Assembly: GCF_041276405.1 (NCBI RefSeq) | Contig: NZ_JBGGGT010000001.1 | Coordinates: 169,501 to 233,500 of the forward strand | DNA: 64,000 bases | DNA from: Microvirga sp. TS319 | GTDB taxonomy: Bacteria > Pseudomonadota > Alphaproteobacteria > Rhizobiales > Beijerinckiaceae | Direction: 5' to 3' | Shown here: positions 35,143 to 43,237 of the stretch, piece by piece | Layout: each line of letters starts with the position of its first letter | Position numbering within the stretch: position 1 is the first letter of the stretch | The notes under the pieces: model-generated | Databases searched by the model: none | Told to the model about the DNA's origin: nothing | The model's input: the letters and a program-made list of their open reading frames with translations, nothing else | Position numbers and translations under genes: made by a program

Positions 35143-35718
35143 ATGCGCTACGAAACCGAAAGAACCCGTCGGCGCGGTCAGGCGGACACTGCGACCGATA
35201 CGCTCGCCCGGGGCCTCGGCATGTTCTCGATCGCCCTTGGCATTGCGGAGGTCGTCGCGCCGCGCGCTCTGGCCCGTGCGCTCGGCATGAAGGGGCAAGA
35301 GGGACTGATCGTCGGTTATGGGGTGCGGGAAATCGCGACGGGCGTGGGAATTCTCGCCTCGAAGGATCCGACGCCCTGGATCTGGGGTCGCGTGGCCGGT
35401 GACGGCCTCGACCTCGCGACGCTGGCAACCGCGCTCGAAGGCCCCAATCCGAACAAGGGCAATGTCGGCATCGCCATGGCGGCGGTCGCCGGCGTGACGG
35501 CGCTCGACGTCTATTGCGCACAGACCCTGAGCCGCGAGAGCCCGGATCCCCTGCCGCCGATGCAGGATTATTCGGATCGGACAGGTTATCCGCGCGGGCT
35601 CGCACAGGCTCGCGGTGCCGCGCGCGACTTCGCGGTTCCGGGTGATTTCCGCACTCCGGAAGCGTTGAGACCCTACACTCAGCCCAACTTGCCGCAGCAT
35701 CCGATGCCGTCTATGTAA
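35143..35718 (+). CDS. Hypothetical membrane protein, N-terminal DUF4267-like
   Basis: A 191-residue protein. Two or three hydrophobic segments (MFSIALGIAEVVAPRALARA, GVREIATGVGILAS, GIAMAAVAGVTALDV) are followed by a Pro-rich soluble tail. Relatives beside Zn-alcohol dehydrogenases are often labelled cyclase/dehydrase and carry an additional SRPBCC domain, which is absent here. ATG 35143 has AAAGGTG upstream; a GTG at 35134 is also possible. The function is unknown. Its close spacing to the dehydrogenase implies co-transcription. Confidence 0.7.
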   Translation: MRYETERTRRRGQADTATDTLARGLGMFSIALGIAEVVAPRALARALGMKGQEGLIVGYGVREIATGVGILASKDPTPWIWGRVAGDGLDLATLATALEGPNPNKGNVGIAMAAVAGVTALDVYCAQTLSRESPDPLPPMQDYSDRTGYPRGLAQARGAARDFAVPGDFRTPEALRPYTQPNLPQHPMPSM

Positions 35719-35726
35719 TCTCCTGC

Positions 35727-36176
35727 ATGTCCAAGCCGCAGGTTTTCACCATCGGATACGAGGGAGCGGATCTCGACCGCTTCCTCGCCAGACTGAAGGA
35801 TGCGGGCGTTGAAACGCTCGCCGACGTGCGTGCCGTTGCGCTGTCCCGGAAGCGCGGGTTCTCGAAATCCGCGCTCCGCGAGGGGCTGCTGGGGCAGGGC
35901 ATCGGGTACGAGCATTTCATCAAGCTCGGAACCCCCAAAGCGGGACGCCAAGCCGCCCGGGCCGGCGACGGCGATTTGATGCGCCGGATCTACTGCGACG
36001 AAGTCCTCTCGACGGAAGATGCCCAGAAAGCATTCCACGACCTCGAGGCCCTGGCCGCATCGGGGCCGATCTGCCTTCTCTGCTTCGAGCGCGATCCTGC
36101 CAATTGCCACCGGCGTGTCCTTGCGCAACGTCTGGCCAGCAGAGGCTTCGAGACGATCGACCTCATGGTTCCATAG
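35727..36176 (+). CDS. DUF488 family protein
   Basis: A 149-residue DUF488 protein. It shows the family pattern VFTIGYEGADLDRFL, LADVRAVALSRKRGFSK and the C-terminal CLLCFERDPANCHRRVLA. The conserved Cys/His cluster hints at a nucleic-acid or metal role, but the activity is unknown. It begins 8 nt after the previous stop, so it is likely in the same transcript. Confidence 0.82.
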   Translation: MSKPQVFTIGYEGADLDRFLARLKDAGVETLADVRAVALSRKRGFSKSALREGLLGQGIGYEHFIKLGTPKAGRQAARAGDGDLMRRIYCDEVLSTEDAQKAFHDLEALAASGPICLLCFERDPANCHRRVLAQRLASRGFETIDLMVP

Positions 36177-36304
36177 GCGATTTGACTACAACGGCCTCGG
36201 GCAGCCGGCCTTCGAAGGCTTCCTCGCACAAGAGGAGTTCCTGTGATCCGGTCAGGGCCTGATGTGGACTGGACAAGCGGGAACAGGGCTCATAAGTGAA
36301 TCTC

Positions 36305-36796
36305 ATGTTCCAAGCTCAAACTCTCCCTTCGTCCACCAGCAAGCGCGATCTTTATGCGTCGCTTGCTCAGCAGCTCGCCGCCCTGCTGGAGGGCGAGCCG
36401 GATGCCATTGCCAATGCGGCCAATATGTCCGCCCTGATCTATCAGCTTCTTCCCGATCTGAACTGGTCCGGGTTCTACTTCATGCGCGGCCCGGAGCTGG
36501 TCCTGGGCCCCTTCCAGGGCAAGGTCGCCTGCGTGCGCATCGCGGTGGGGCGCGGGGTCTGCGGGACGGCCGTGGAGCGCAGGGTTTCGCTCGTGGTGCC
36601 GGACGTCGACGCCTTCCCGGGCCATATCGCCTGTGACGGCGCATCTCGCTCCGAACTGGTTGTACCGCTCATCAAGAATGGGCAGGTGTTCGGAGTTCTC
36701 GATCTGGACAGTCCGCATCCGAACCGGTTCGATGAGGAAGACCGTGAAGGATGCGAGCGCCTCGTCCAGATCTATCTGGAGGCGTCCGATCTGTAG
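36305..36796 (+). CDS. msrC: Free methionine-(R)-sulfoxide reductase (GAF domain)
   Basis: A 163-residue single GAF-domain protein. The three catalytic cysteines of the fRMsr family are present: Cys76 (KVACVRI), Cys86 (GRGVCGTA) and Cys110 (GHIACDGASRSELVVP). The enzyme reduces free Met-R-sulfoxide in the cytoplasm using thioredoxin. ATG 36305 is used; an in-frame GTG lies 9 nt upstream. It converges on the protease gene with 30 nt between. Confidence 0.87.
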   Translation: MFQAQTLPSSTSKRDLYASLAQQLAALLEGEPDAIANAANMSALIYQLLPDLNWSGFYFMRGPELVLGPFQGKVACVRIAVGRGVCGTAVERRVSLVVPDVDAFPGHIACDGASRSELVVPLIKNGQVFGVLDLDSPHPNRFDEEDREGCERLVQIYLEASDL

Positions 36797-36826
36797 GACC
36801 GGCGCATCGGATCGGCGCCGGCGGCG

Positions 36827-38242
36827 TCAGAGGTAAAAATCGTCTTTGGAAAGCGTGGTCAGCCCGGTCACACTGACCGCAAAGTCGGCAATCTTGTCGC
36901 CATTCACATCCGCCGACAGCACGCCGCCGGCAAATTTGAGCTGCCCGGCGTGTCCGGAGAAGGCGGATTTTCCGATGAAGGTAAACGCCTGATCGCCGGT
37001 GATTTTGGTATTGGCATCGATGGCGCGCAGATCGATATGATCCTGGCCGCGCTTGAAATCGGTGATCCGGTCTCTGGACGCTGCCGGAGAATCGCTCAGG
37101 CTCAGGAAGATGAAGGCATCGGCGCCGCTGCCGCCGGTCAGAATGTCGCTTCCGCCCTGCCCGTAGAGCTTGTCGTTCCCGCTGCCTCCGGACAGGCGAT
37201 CATTCCCGTCGCGGCCAGAGAGCTGATCGTTTCCTGCGCCGCCTTGCAGCGAGTTGGCAGCGGCATTTCCCTTGATCACGTCGTTCCCCGAACCGCCCAG
37301 CGCATTCTCGATCAGGGAGCGCATATCGTTCCCGGACAAGAGCGCGTTGGCGATATTGCCGGCGGCGAGCTTCGTGCCGTTCCAGTTGAGCTTTGCAAGC
37401 TGTGCGCTCGACGTGATGGTCCATGCGCCTGGATTGAGATCGATCTTGAGTCCGGTCGTATACTGCCTGAAATCGTAGGTATCGGTCCCGCCGCCGTCCC
37501 AGACCGTCTCGAAAATCCGGTTGCCACCGGCGGTGCTTTGCAGGACGCCATTGACATAAGCGCGCCCGGCCGGAGTCCAGACATATGTCGTGTTGCCGCT
37601 GTTGGTCGCGTAGTTCGCGCCGTAGAGATATTGGATCGCCGCGATGTCATACATCATCAGCGATTGCGCATAGCCCCATGTCTCGTTCGTGTAGCCGGAC
37701 GACAGGGAGGCTCCGACATAGGAGCGATAGCTCATGACGGAGTATTCGATCGAATCCCGGCCAAGAGGCATCACAGTGCCCTCATGGGTGTGTTCCAACC
37801 CGAGGGCGTGGCCGAGCTCGTGAACGATGGTCGCGTAAGCGTAGTTTCCTTTCCGCGGGGTATCGTAGATGTGGCTCGAGCTGTTCAGCCAGACATCGCC
37901 GCCGGACTCCGCCTCCGTCGGAAAGTAGGCCCAGGCCGTGCTGGGGGCATCGGAACGCGCGAAGCGGATATCCGCGTGCTGGGAGGCCGTCTCCGACATT
38001 TCCTGAAAGGTCAGGTTGGCAACAGAGGCATAGAGCGTCAACGCGGCGCGCGCCGCCGGCTTCTGAGCACTCAGGAAGGCTCCAAAATTATCGTATAATT
38101 CGCCGTAGCCATAGGACGGCTCATAGAAGGTGGAAGAGGCTGGAAAGCTATAGGTAAAACTGTTGGTGCCCCATTTCGCTTCGCCTAGCAGAGCCCTGAT
38201 GTAGTTATTGCCGGAGCTGGTGATCGTGAGAGTAGAAGGCAT
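36827..38242 (-). CDS. Serralysin-like M10 metalloprotease with RTX repeats
   Basis: A 471-residue secreted zinc protease. The zinc site is HELGHALGLEH at 141-151 (His141, His145, His151, catalytic Glu142) and the Met-turn is SVMSYRSY. The C-terminal half has RTX nonapeptide repeats (GGAGNDQLSG, GGSGNDKLYG) that bind Ca2+. The end LSKDDFYL matches the type I secretion signal, with acidic residues followed by hydrophobics. There is no N-terminal signal peptide, which fits TolC-dependent type I export; no T1SS genes lie in the window. It is divergent from a LuxR regulator. Confidence 0.9.
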   Translation of the reverse strand: MPSTLTITSSGNNYIRALLGEAKWGTNSFTYSFPASSTFYEPSYGYGELYDNFGAFLSAQKPAARAALTLYASVANLTFQEMSETASQHADIRFARSDAPSTAWAYFPTEAESGGDVWLNSSSHIYDTPRKGNYAYATIVHELGHALGLEHTHEGTVMPLGRDSIEYSVMSYRSYVGASLSSGYTNETWGYAQSLMMYDIAAIQYLYGANYATNSGNTTYVWTPAGRAYVNGVLQSTAGGNRIFETVWDGGGTDTYDFRQYTTGLKIDLNPGAWTITSSAQLAKLNWNGTKLAAGNIANALLSGNDMRSLIENALGGSGNDVIKGNAAANSLQGGAGNDQLSGRDGNDRLSGGSGNDKLYGQGGSDILTGGSGADAFIFLSLSDSPAASRDRITDFKRGQDHIDLRAIDANTKITGDQAFTFIGKSAFSGHAGQLKFAGGVLSADVNGDKIADFAVSVTGLTTLSKDDFYL

Positions 38243-38599
38243 TGCGTCGTCGACCGGTCAAAGGAGGCCTGCTGCCGGATACGGAGCGGCCCGGAGTGAT
38301 ACGAAGTGCTCAGAAGCAGGCTTTCCGGCTGGGTGTGGCCGATCCGAGCGCAGCACCCCACCGCGGATCGGCTCGGCAGCCAAAATATCATGAAGGCACA
38401 TCGTGCCTGCCCCACGAAGCGCACCCAGGCTTACGTTCTATAATTCCCGAGCGTGAGAACTTTAGCCTAGAAAGTGGAATTTAAGAAGCGGTCTGCTTCA
38501 TGTTCGGCCCGTACCGGACACCATGTCGCAGAAATCGGCGCGGTGCCGGAAGAACCGGCTGCGAATCGTTCTAACGCCCACAGCTTGACGCAAGGATCA
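38243..38599. other. Intergenic region between protease and LuxR regulator
   Basis: 357 bp without a convincing gene. It carries the divergent promoters of the protease and the regulator. A stretch at 38392-38434 resembles 23540-23583 (both contain GAAGGCACATCGT and AGCGCACC), possibly a second weak dispersed motif. No lux-box palindrome was recognised. Confidence 0.5.
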
Positions 38600-39289
38600 A
38601 TGAATAAATTCAGTAGCGCTTACTGTAATATTGGTACATTAGACATGAAGTCCCGACAGCTTTTTCTTCATGCTGCCGAGCAATGGGTCAACCTGAAGCC
38701 GGCCTCTCATGTCGACGCATTCCCGCTCATGAAACAGCTTGAAGAGCTCTGCGACCCATCGACGAATCTCTACATCGTGGACATGCAGGGTGACGATCCT
38801 ATGAAGTATGCGCTTCACCGGATTGTGGAGAACGTCAATCTCCGGAGTTCCTCAACGTTGTTTGGCGACTATCCAGATCAAGCATACATGCGGAATGACG
38901 TTGCGCCTGCATACCAGGAATCTAAGGTATCGGGCGCGATCAGCAAAATGACCCTGACGTCCCGCATTCAGGACCAGATTGCCACTTACGATCGGGTGAT
39001 CCTCCCCGCCTTGCAGATCAACGGGGCCTCAGCGTTCGCCGTCACATTATCAAAGACCAGGATCCTGCTCCCCGTGGAGCGCAGGGTTCTCACCGGTCGC
39101 GATGAAGATGTTCTTGACCTCCTGGCACAGGGGTTCTCCTCAAAGGAGATCGCTCTCAAAACCAACGCGTCATTCCGCACCGTGGAACATCGCATTGCAT
39201 CGGTCAAAGCCAAGCTCCAGGCAAAAAACGTCACCCATGCCGTAGCGATCTGGATGTCACGGTTCCTCGGTGTCGAGGCGCGCCGCTAG
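38600..39289 (+). CDS. LuxR-type HTH transcriptional regulator
   Basis: About 229 residues from ATG 38600 (a second ATG lies at 38645, and an extended upstream frame reaches 38474). The C-terminal GerE/LuxR HTH is clear: LTGRDEDVLDLLAQGFSSKE, then NASFRTVEHRIASVKAKL. The N-terminal ~150 residues look PAS-like and lack the acyl-homoserine-lactone tryptophan/aspartate signature, so it is probably not a quorum sensor. It is divergent from the serralysin gene, a plausible target. Base composition looks lower in GC than the core genes, like the block that follows. Confidence 0.75.
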   Translation: MNKFSSAYCNIGTLDMKSRQLFLHAAEQWVNLKPASHVDAFPLMKQLEELCDPSTNLYIVDMQGDDPMKYALHRIVENVNLRSSSTLFGDYPDQAYMRNDVAPAYQESKVSGAISKMTLTSRIQDQIATYDRVILPALQINGASAFAVTLSKTRILLPVERRVLTGRDEDVLDLLAQGFSSKEIALKTNASFRTVEHRIASVKAKLQAKNVTHAVAIWMSRFLGVEARR

Positions 39290-39758
39290 AGCCACTTCCC
39301 GGCAAGGAAGATCCTGTTCACCATCAGAAATGTTGCGACCCAGAGAAGAGAGGCTCTCTCCTGCGTGTAAACAGCCCAGGGTATTTCTACCATATACGAT
39401 CCGAAGTGTGCATTGCCTAAGAAGAGGCGACCTCATGCACGATATCGTTTCTGAGGCATGGGATCCTAAACGACTGACTTGCTGAGGGGGCAGGTGCCGG
39501 ATCGCGGCGAGATTCTGGGGGTGCTAAAGATGTTTGTCCCGCTCCTCAAACCGACACAGGGTTGACCACCCTTGCGGCGGCCGTGGCCACTTCCTTGAAA
39601 AACGGGATGTGCACCGTGAATACGGGCGGAAGCCGTTAAAGCACGCTCCAGGCAGAATACCGGGCTGATCTGCAAAAGGGCCGAGTACGGTTTCCTCTCC
39701 CGCCAACGCAACAAACACGAAGCGAAGTATCAATTCAATCAGGGCTCAATCGGACATC
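39290..39758. other. Intergenic region at the border of the accessory block
   Basis: 469 bp with no supported gene. The first 60 bp after the regulator contain a weak match to the dispersed repeat ends (CTAGAGCC). A 16-codon frame at 39435 has no support. The promoter of the five-gene block probably lies in the last 100 bp. Confidence 0.5.
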
Positions 39759-40250
39759 ATGACTGACAGCAACACGACCAACGGCGCAAACGCAAGCGAT
39801 ATCCTGGATAAGTTCAAGACAGTGCCGGACGTCCGCAGCCGCGCTACCCTCGTGGTTCTCGCGGTCATTTCCATTTTCGCGCCGATTGTCTCAGCTGGTG
39901 CCTTCGGTATCAGTACTTCGTTGACGCTCGTGGATGTCTGGGGCGCGATGGCATTCCTTCTGCCGGCATGCGCGGGCTTGGTGCTGATCGCTCCGATCGT
40001 CCCTGCTCTCAGGAGCAATTGCCGCCTCATCGACCTTGTGAATGGTGGTGCCGCTGCTTTCGCAGCATTCATCATTGCCAAGAACATGCTCGAAGTTGGT
40101 GTCCAGCTCAATCGCTCCTACGGCGGCATCCGTGGCTCAGACTTCGGCTCCATGCTCCCAAGCTGGGGCATGATCTTCTTTGTGGTGTTTCTCATCATGG
40201 GCATCCGGCGCGGCCTGAAGGCACTCAAGGCGCGTCCGTCGATGGCCTAA
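39759..40250 (+). CDS. Hypothetical small membrane protein (accessory block gene 1)
   Basis: A 163-residue protein with four hydrophobic segments at about 29-48, 56-77, 94-110 and 133-150 (the last is MIFFVVFLIMGIRRG). A positively charged tail GLKALKARPSMA follows. The first ~25 residues are polar (MTDSNTTNGANASDILDKFK). No family was recognised. It opens a run of five same-strand genes of lower GC than the surroundings, all either exported or membrane-bound. It is unlike any neighbour outside this block. Confidence 0.7.
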   Translation: MTDSNTTNGANASDILDKFKTVPDVRSRATLVVLAVISIFAPIVSAGAFGISTSLTLVDVWGAMAFLLPACAGLVLIAPIVPALRSNCRLIDLVNGGAAAFAAFIIAKNMLEVGVQLNRSYGGIRGSDFGSMLPSWGMIFFVVFLIMGIRRGLKALKARPSMA

Positions 40251-40406
40251 GAGACAGAGGGGCGTTCCGTTAAGGTGGGATGCCTCTCTACCCTCGGCCA
40301 GGAGGAAATTTCGCGTCGAGAGAAATCAAAGGCTCGGGCTCTGCAAAGGCCGAGCGCAATCATCGGTCTACAACAATATTGGCAAATTGCGGGGGTAACA
40401 AACATC

Positions 40407-41213
40407 ATGCTCCGGACCATCACTGCCGTACTCATCCTGTCCACCTTAGGTGGAGCCGCACTGGCGCAAGATGCCGTCGTACCGAGCTACAGGACTGAAT
40501 CCTACAAGGTTGAGGGCCGGGCTCTCGACATCCTGGGATTCGAGCTTGGCAAGACGGCTGATGTCCTTATCGCAGAGCTCCAAAAGGAGTTCACGGGCGA
40601 CTACAACTCGGTTGAAGTCGAGAGTGCCATCCAGAGCTACTCCATCAAGGGTGTTGGCATCAGGTTGCCCGCAGCGCCCGCCGTAGCAAAAGCCTATCGG
40701 GCCAATCCCGAGACGCAGGAATTGAACCAGATTACTGTCATGTTCAGTGGTCCAGCCTCGAGCAGCACGGCTTACTATATGGTGAGGGAGGTGAACTATC
40801 GGGATCATCTCAAATCTCCAGCTGTGGATGTCGTGATCGAGCAACTGGAGGCGAAGTATGGGAAGCCGATTGAACCTGTCAGTAGCGGCTGGTCCAAAAA
40901 CAGATTTATGCGGTGGTCCTTCAAGAACCGACAGATCGTCTCGTGCAAGAACCTGTCTTGCGAGTGGAACCGCAGCATTGGCCAGCTCGGCTGGACCAAG
41001 ACTTACAAGCCGGAAACCGCGGTCGACTACGAAATTACAGCCTCGGTTGAGCCGAGTTACTCCGACGAGGCCAAGGCTTCAAAGATCGTCGTTTCAGTGA
41101 TCGACGTCCGCGCATTCGAGTCTGCATCCACAGCTGACCGCGCAGAGCTTCAGAAGCGTGCCCAGGCAGCGTACGACAAGGCGAACACCGCTGTCAGCGC
41201 ACCCAAGTTCTAA
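40407..41213 (+). CDS. Hypothetical secreted protein (accessory block gene 2)
   Basis: A 268-residue protein with signal peptide MLRTITAVLILSTLGGAALA (cleavage near residue 20). The mature part is polar, with DILGFELGKTADVLIAELQ and a single Cys pair region (IVSCKNLSCEWN). No family was recognised. ATG 40407 has GGGGG 12 nt upstream and places the signal peptide at the N-terminus; the longer frame upstream lacks support. Periplasmic location is inferred. It is the first of two exported proteins in the block. Confidence 0.72.
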   Translation: MLRTITAVLILSTLGGAALAQDAVVPSYRTESYKVEGRALDILGFELGKTADVLIAELQKEFTGDYNSVEVESAIQSYSIKGVGIRLPAAPAVAKAYRANPETQELNQITVMFSGPASSSTAYYMVREVNYRDHLKSPAVDVVIEQLEAKYGKPIEPVSSGWSKNRFMRWSFKNRQIVSCKNLSCEWNRSIGQLGWTKTYKPETAVDYEITASVEPSYSDEAKASKIVVSVIDVRAFESASTADRAELQKRAQAAYDKANTAVSAPKF

Positions 41214-41358
41214 TCCAAGTCCAGGCTGGGTGAGGCGGGGCACGGGGAGCCACCTATCCCGGCATCGTCGCGAGTAACTGAGATTGCTCATCTCGGGATC
41301 GCTACCCCTTGTTCCCCGGGTTACGCTCATTTGCAGATACGCTGTCGAGGCCAAGATC

Positions 41359-43155
41359 ATGTTCCTCATAAAACTGCTTCCAACCTGCCTCGTCGCTGCG
41401 GCTCTGGTGACCACTTCCGTCTTGGCCGACCCTCTGGAGGACTTGATGAGGGGTAACCTCATGAAGACCTACGATCTGCTGAAGCCCGGGGTGTATTCGG
41501 AGCCTCCCGTCGAGATGTGGAAGGATCTTATCGACAACGCCAATGCCGAACGCCAGAAAGCAGGGGGCGGCTCGACGGGCAACGGTCCAGTGCCGGGATA
41601 CGTGTTCAGCAAAGAGTTCAAGGAAGGCGACACGACCGTGATCGCGTCGATCTACCGGGCTTACGATTCTGCCTGCGATAACGGCCCGAATACGAGTACG
41701 AGCACACAATTCTGGGCCACCTGTCCCGCCCGGGTGAAGATCGTGGAGAGCGGCAGTACGCGCATTGTCGACGGCACGGTCTGCGTGACGACGGAAGGGG
41801 TTGGGCGGGAAGGCAAGCAGGAGTTGCAAAGAAACAACTTTGCCTTTCATATTCCCACGTTCGGTGTGTATTTCAACGTAACCGATCAGGGGAGCTTCGT
41901 TCCCGCCTGCACGAAGGAAGTCCGGTATGGGATCCCCCCAGAGCCGGAACCGAAGCTAATCGAGTTCAAGGAAATCGCACCGCCTCCGGCTGGGGCGGTC
42001 ACGGCCGTCTACTCCGACACCGAGGGAAAGAGCTGCAAACAGACGGTCAGCGCGGATGAGATGAGCGAGTGGATATGCTCCGCGCCGGGAGGTAGGGCCG
42101 TGCTGTTTGGTGACACGGGTGGCGCAATGGTGGTCCGCTTTGGCGAGACGACGAATACCACGTGGGAGCCGGAGTTCTGGCCAAGCAGAAACGGCATTGG
42201 CAAGAAGATCGAATGGCGCCTTCGCGACGGAAAACCATTTGCTTCGATCTTGAGGTTCTTCCTCGGCAATATTGATGGAAGAGATGCCGAAGTGCTGGCG
42301 GTCACGAAGGTGGACGGCAAAGACGCGTGCCACATGGCCTATGTGAACGCCCGTCTCAAGGACGCTAACAAGCAGGCGGCGGAGATCGCCGATACCAAGG
42401 CGCATGCGTTCAGGTGCGGTGTTCATGCGCCAATCAAGGTCGGCGGCGCCAAGTGGTACGGGGAGGAGTCCGTTACACTGGACGAGACGGCGGAGTACTT
42501 CGACATCACTGGCCTCCAGCCGGGTCAGGTCCTGCCCCTGCACCGTTATCCACCCCCGTCCTCTCCGAAGGTTGGCGAACTCCCGCATGATGCCAAGGGC
42601 CTCAAGAACTTCGGCTGCAACGCAGTCGACGGGAAGAAGGTCATCCCCGACGACGCGCAGCCCACCGCTGGACTTCCCCGCTTCTGCCAGGTCCGTACGC
42701 CCAAGCTGGACGGCTGGGTAGATTCCCGCTTCCTCGTGCCTGGTTCCAAGCCCCCGCCGGAGCTTTCGACCAATCTCTCGACCTATCCGGCTGATATCGT
42801 TGCGGTGATCAAGCCGAAGCTTGAGATGTGCGAGACGTTTCAGCTCGGGAATGATTTTGCGCGCAACGATATCGACCTGAACGGGGACGGCATCAAGGAT
42901 TGGATCATCGATTACGGCGGACTGCTGTGCAACGAATCCCACATCGCGTACAGCGGCAGCGCTGGCAGCCTCACGCAGATGCTGATCTCGACCGGGCCCG
43001 ACAAGTGGGTGATGAAATTCGAAGGCTATGCCCAGGCTTACAAAGTCGTGACCCGCGAGGGGAAGACCGTCATCTCCCTCGGACTCCACGGATCGGCCTG
43101 CAAGAAGGTTGGTGCGGCGGGTTGCACAAGGATGGTCGACTTCAACTCACCTTGA
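41359..43155 (+). CDS. Hypothetical secreted protein with SH3b-like domain (accessory block gene 3)
   Basis: A 598-residue exported protein, with signal peptide MFLIKLLPTCLVAAALVTTS and likely cleavage after VLA (residue 23). Around 380-459 a bacterial SH3-like segment is suggested by DITGLQPGQVLPLHRYP ... GELPHDAKGL ... RFCQVRTPKLDGWVDSRFLV, a pattern found in wall- or peptidoglycan-binding modules. Near 502-520 a calcium-loop-like DIDLNGDGIKDWIIDY occurs. It has several Cys pairs, consistent with periplasmic disulfides. The rest matches no family I know. ATG 41359 puts the signal peptide at the start. Confidence 0.75.
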   Translation: MFLIKLLPTCLVAAALVTTSVLADPLEDLMRGNLMKTYDLLKPGVYSEPPVEMWKDLIDNANAERQKAGGGSTGNGPVPGYVFSKEFKEGDTTVIASIYRAYDSACDNGPNTSTSTQFWATCPARVKIVESGSTRIVDGTVCVTTEGVGREGKQELQRNNFAFHIPTFGVYFNVTDQGSFVPACTKEVRYGIPPEPEPKLIEFKEIAPPPAGAVTAVYSDTEGKSCKQTVSADEMSEWICSAPGGRAVLFGDTGGAMVVRFGETTNTTWEPEFWPSRNGIGKKIEWRLRDGKPFASILRFFLGNIDGRDAEVLAVTKVDGKDACHMAYVNARLKDANKQAAEIADTKAHAFRCGVHAPIKVGGAKWYGEESVTLDETAEYFDITGLQPGQVLPLHRYPPPSSPKVGELPHDAKGLKNFGCNAVDGKKVIPDDAQPTAGLPRFCQVRTPKLDGWVDSRFLVPGSKPPPELSTNLSTYPADIVAVIKPKLEMCETFQLGNDFARNDIDLNGDGIKDWIIDYGGLLCNESHIAYSGSAGSLTQMLISTGPDKWVMKFEGYAQAYKVVTREGKTVISLGLHGSACKKVGAAGCTRMVDFNSP

Positions 43156-43237
43156 GGCGGTGCTCGCGTCATCGCCATCGTGCCTGGTTGCGCTGGGCCA
43201 GCTTGCTTCGACCATTGTATTGCGACGGTAACCGCCA

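Noticed and set aside
36799..36821. GC hairpin between msrC and the protease
   Set aside because: CCGGCGC/GCGCCGG stem but no T-tract on either strand, so it is not called a terminator.
39435..39485. 16-codon frame starting MHDIVSEAWDP
   Set aside because: Too short and unsupported, with no clear ribosome-binding site or homologue.
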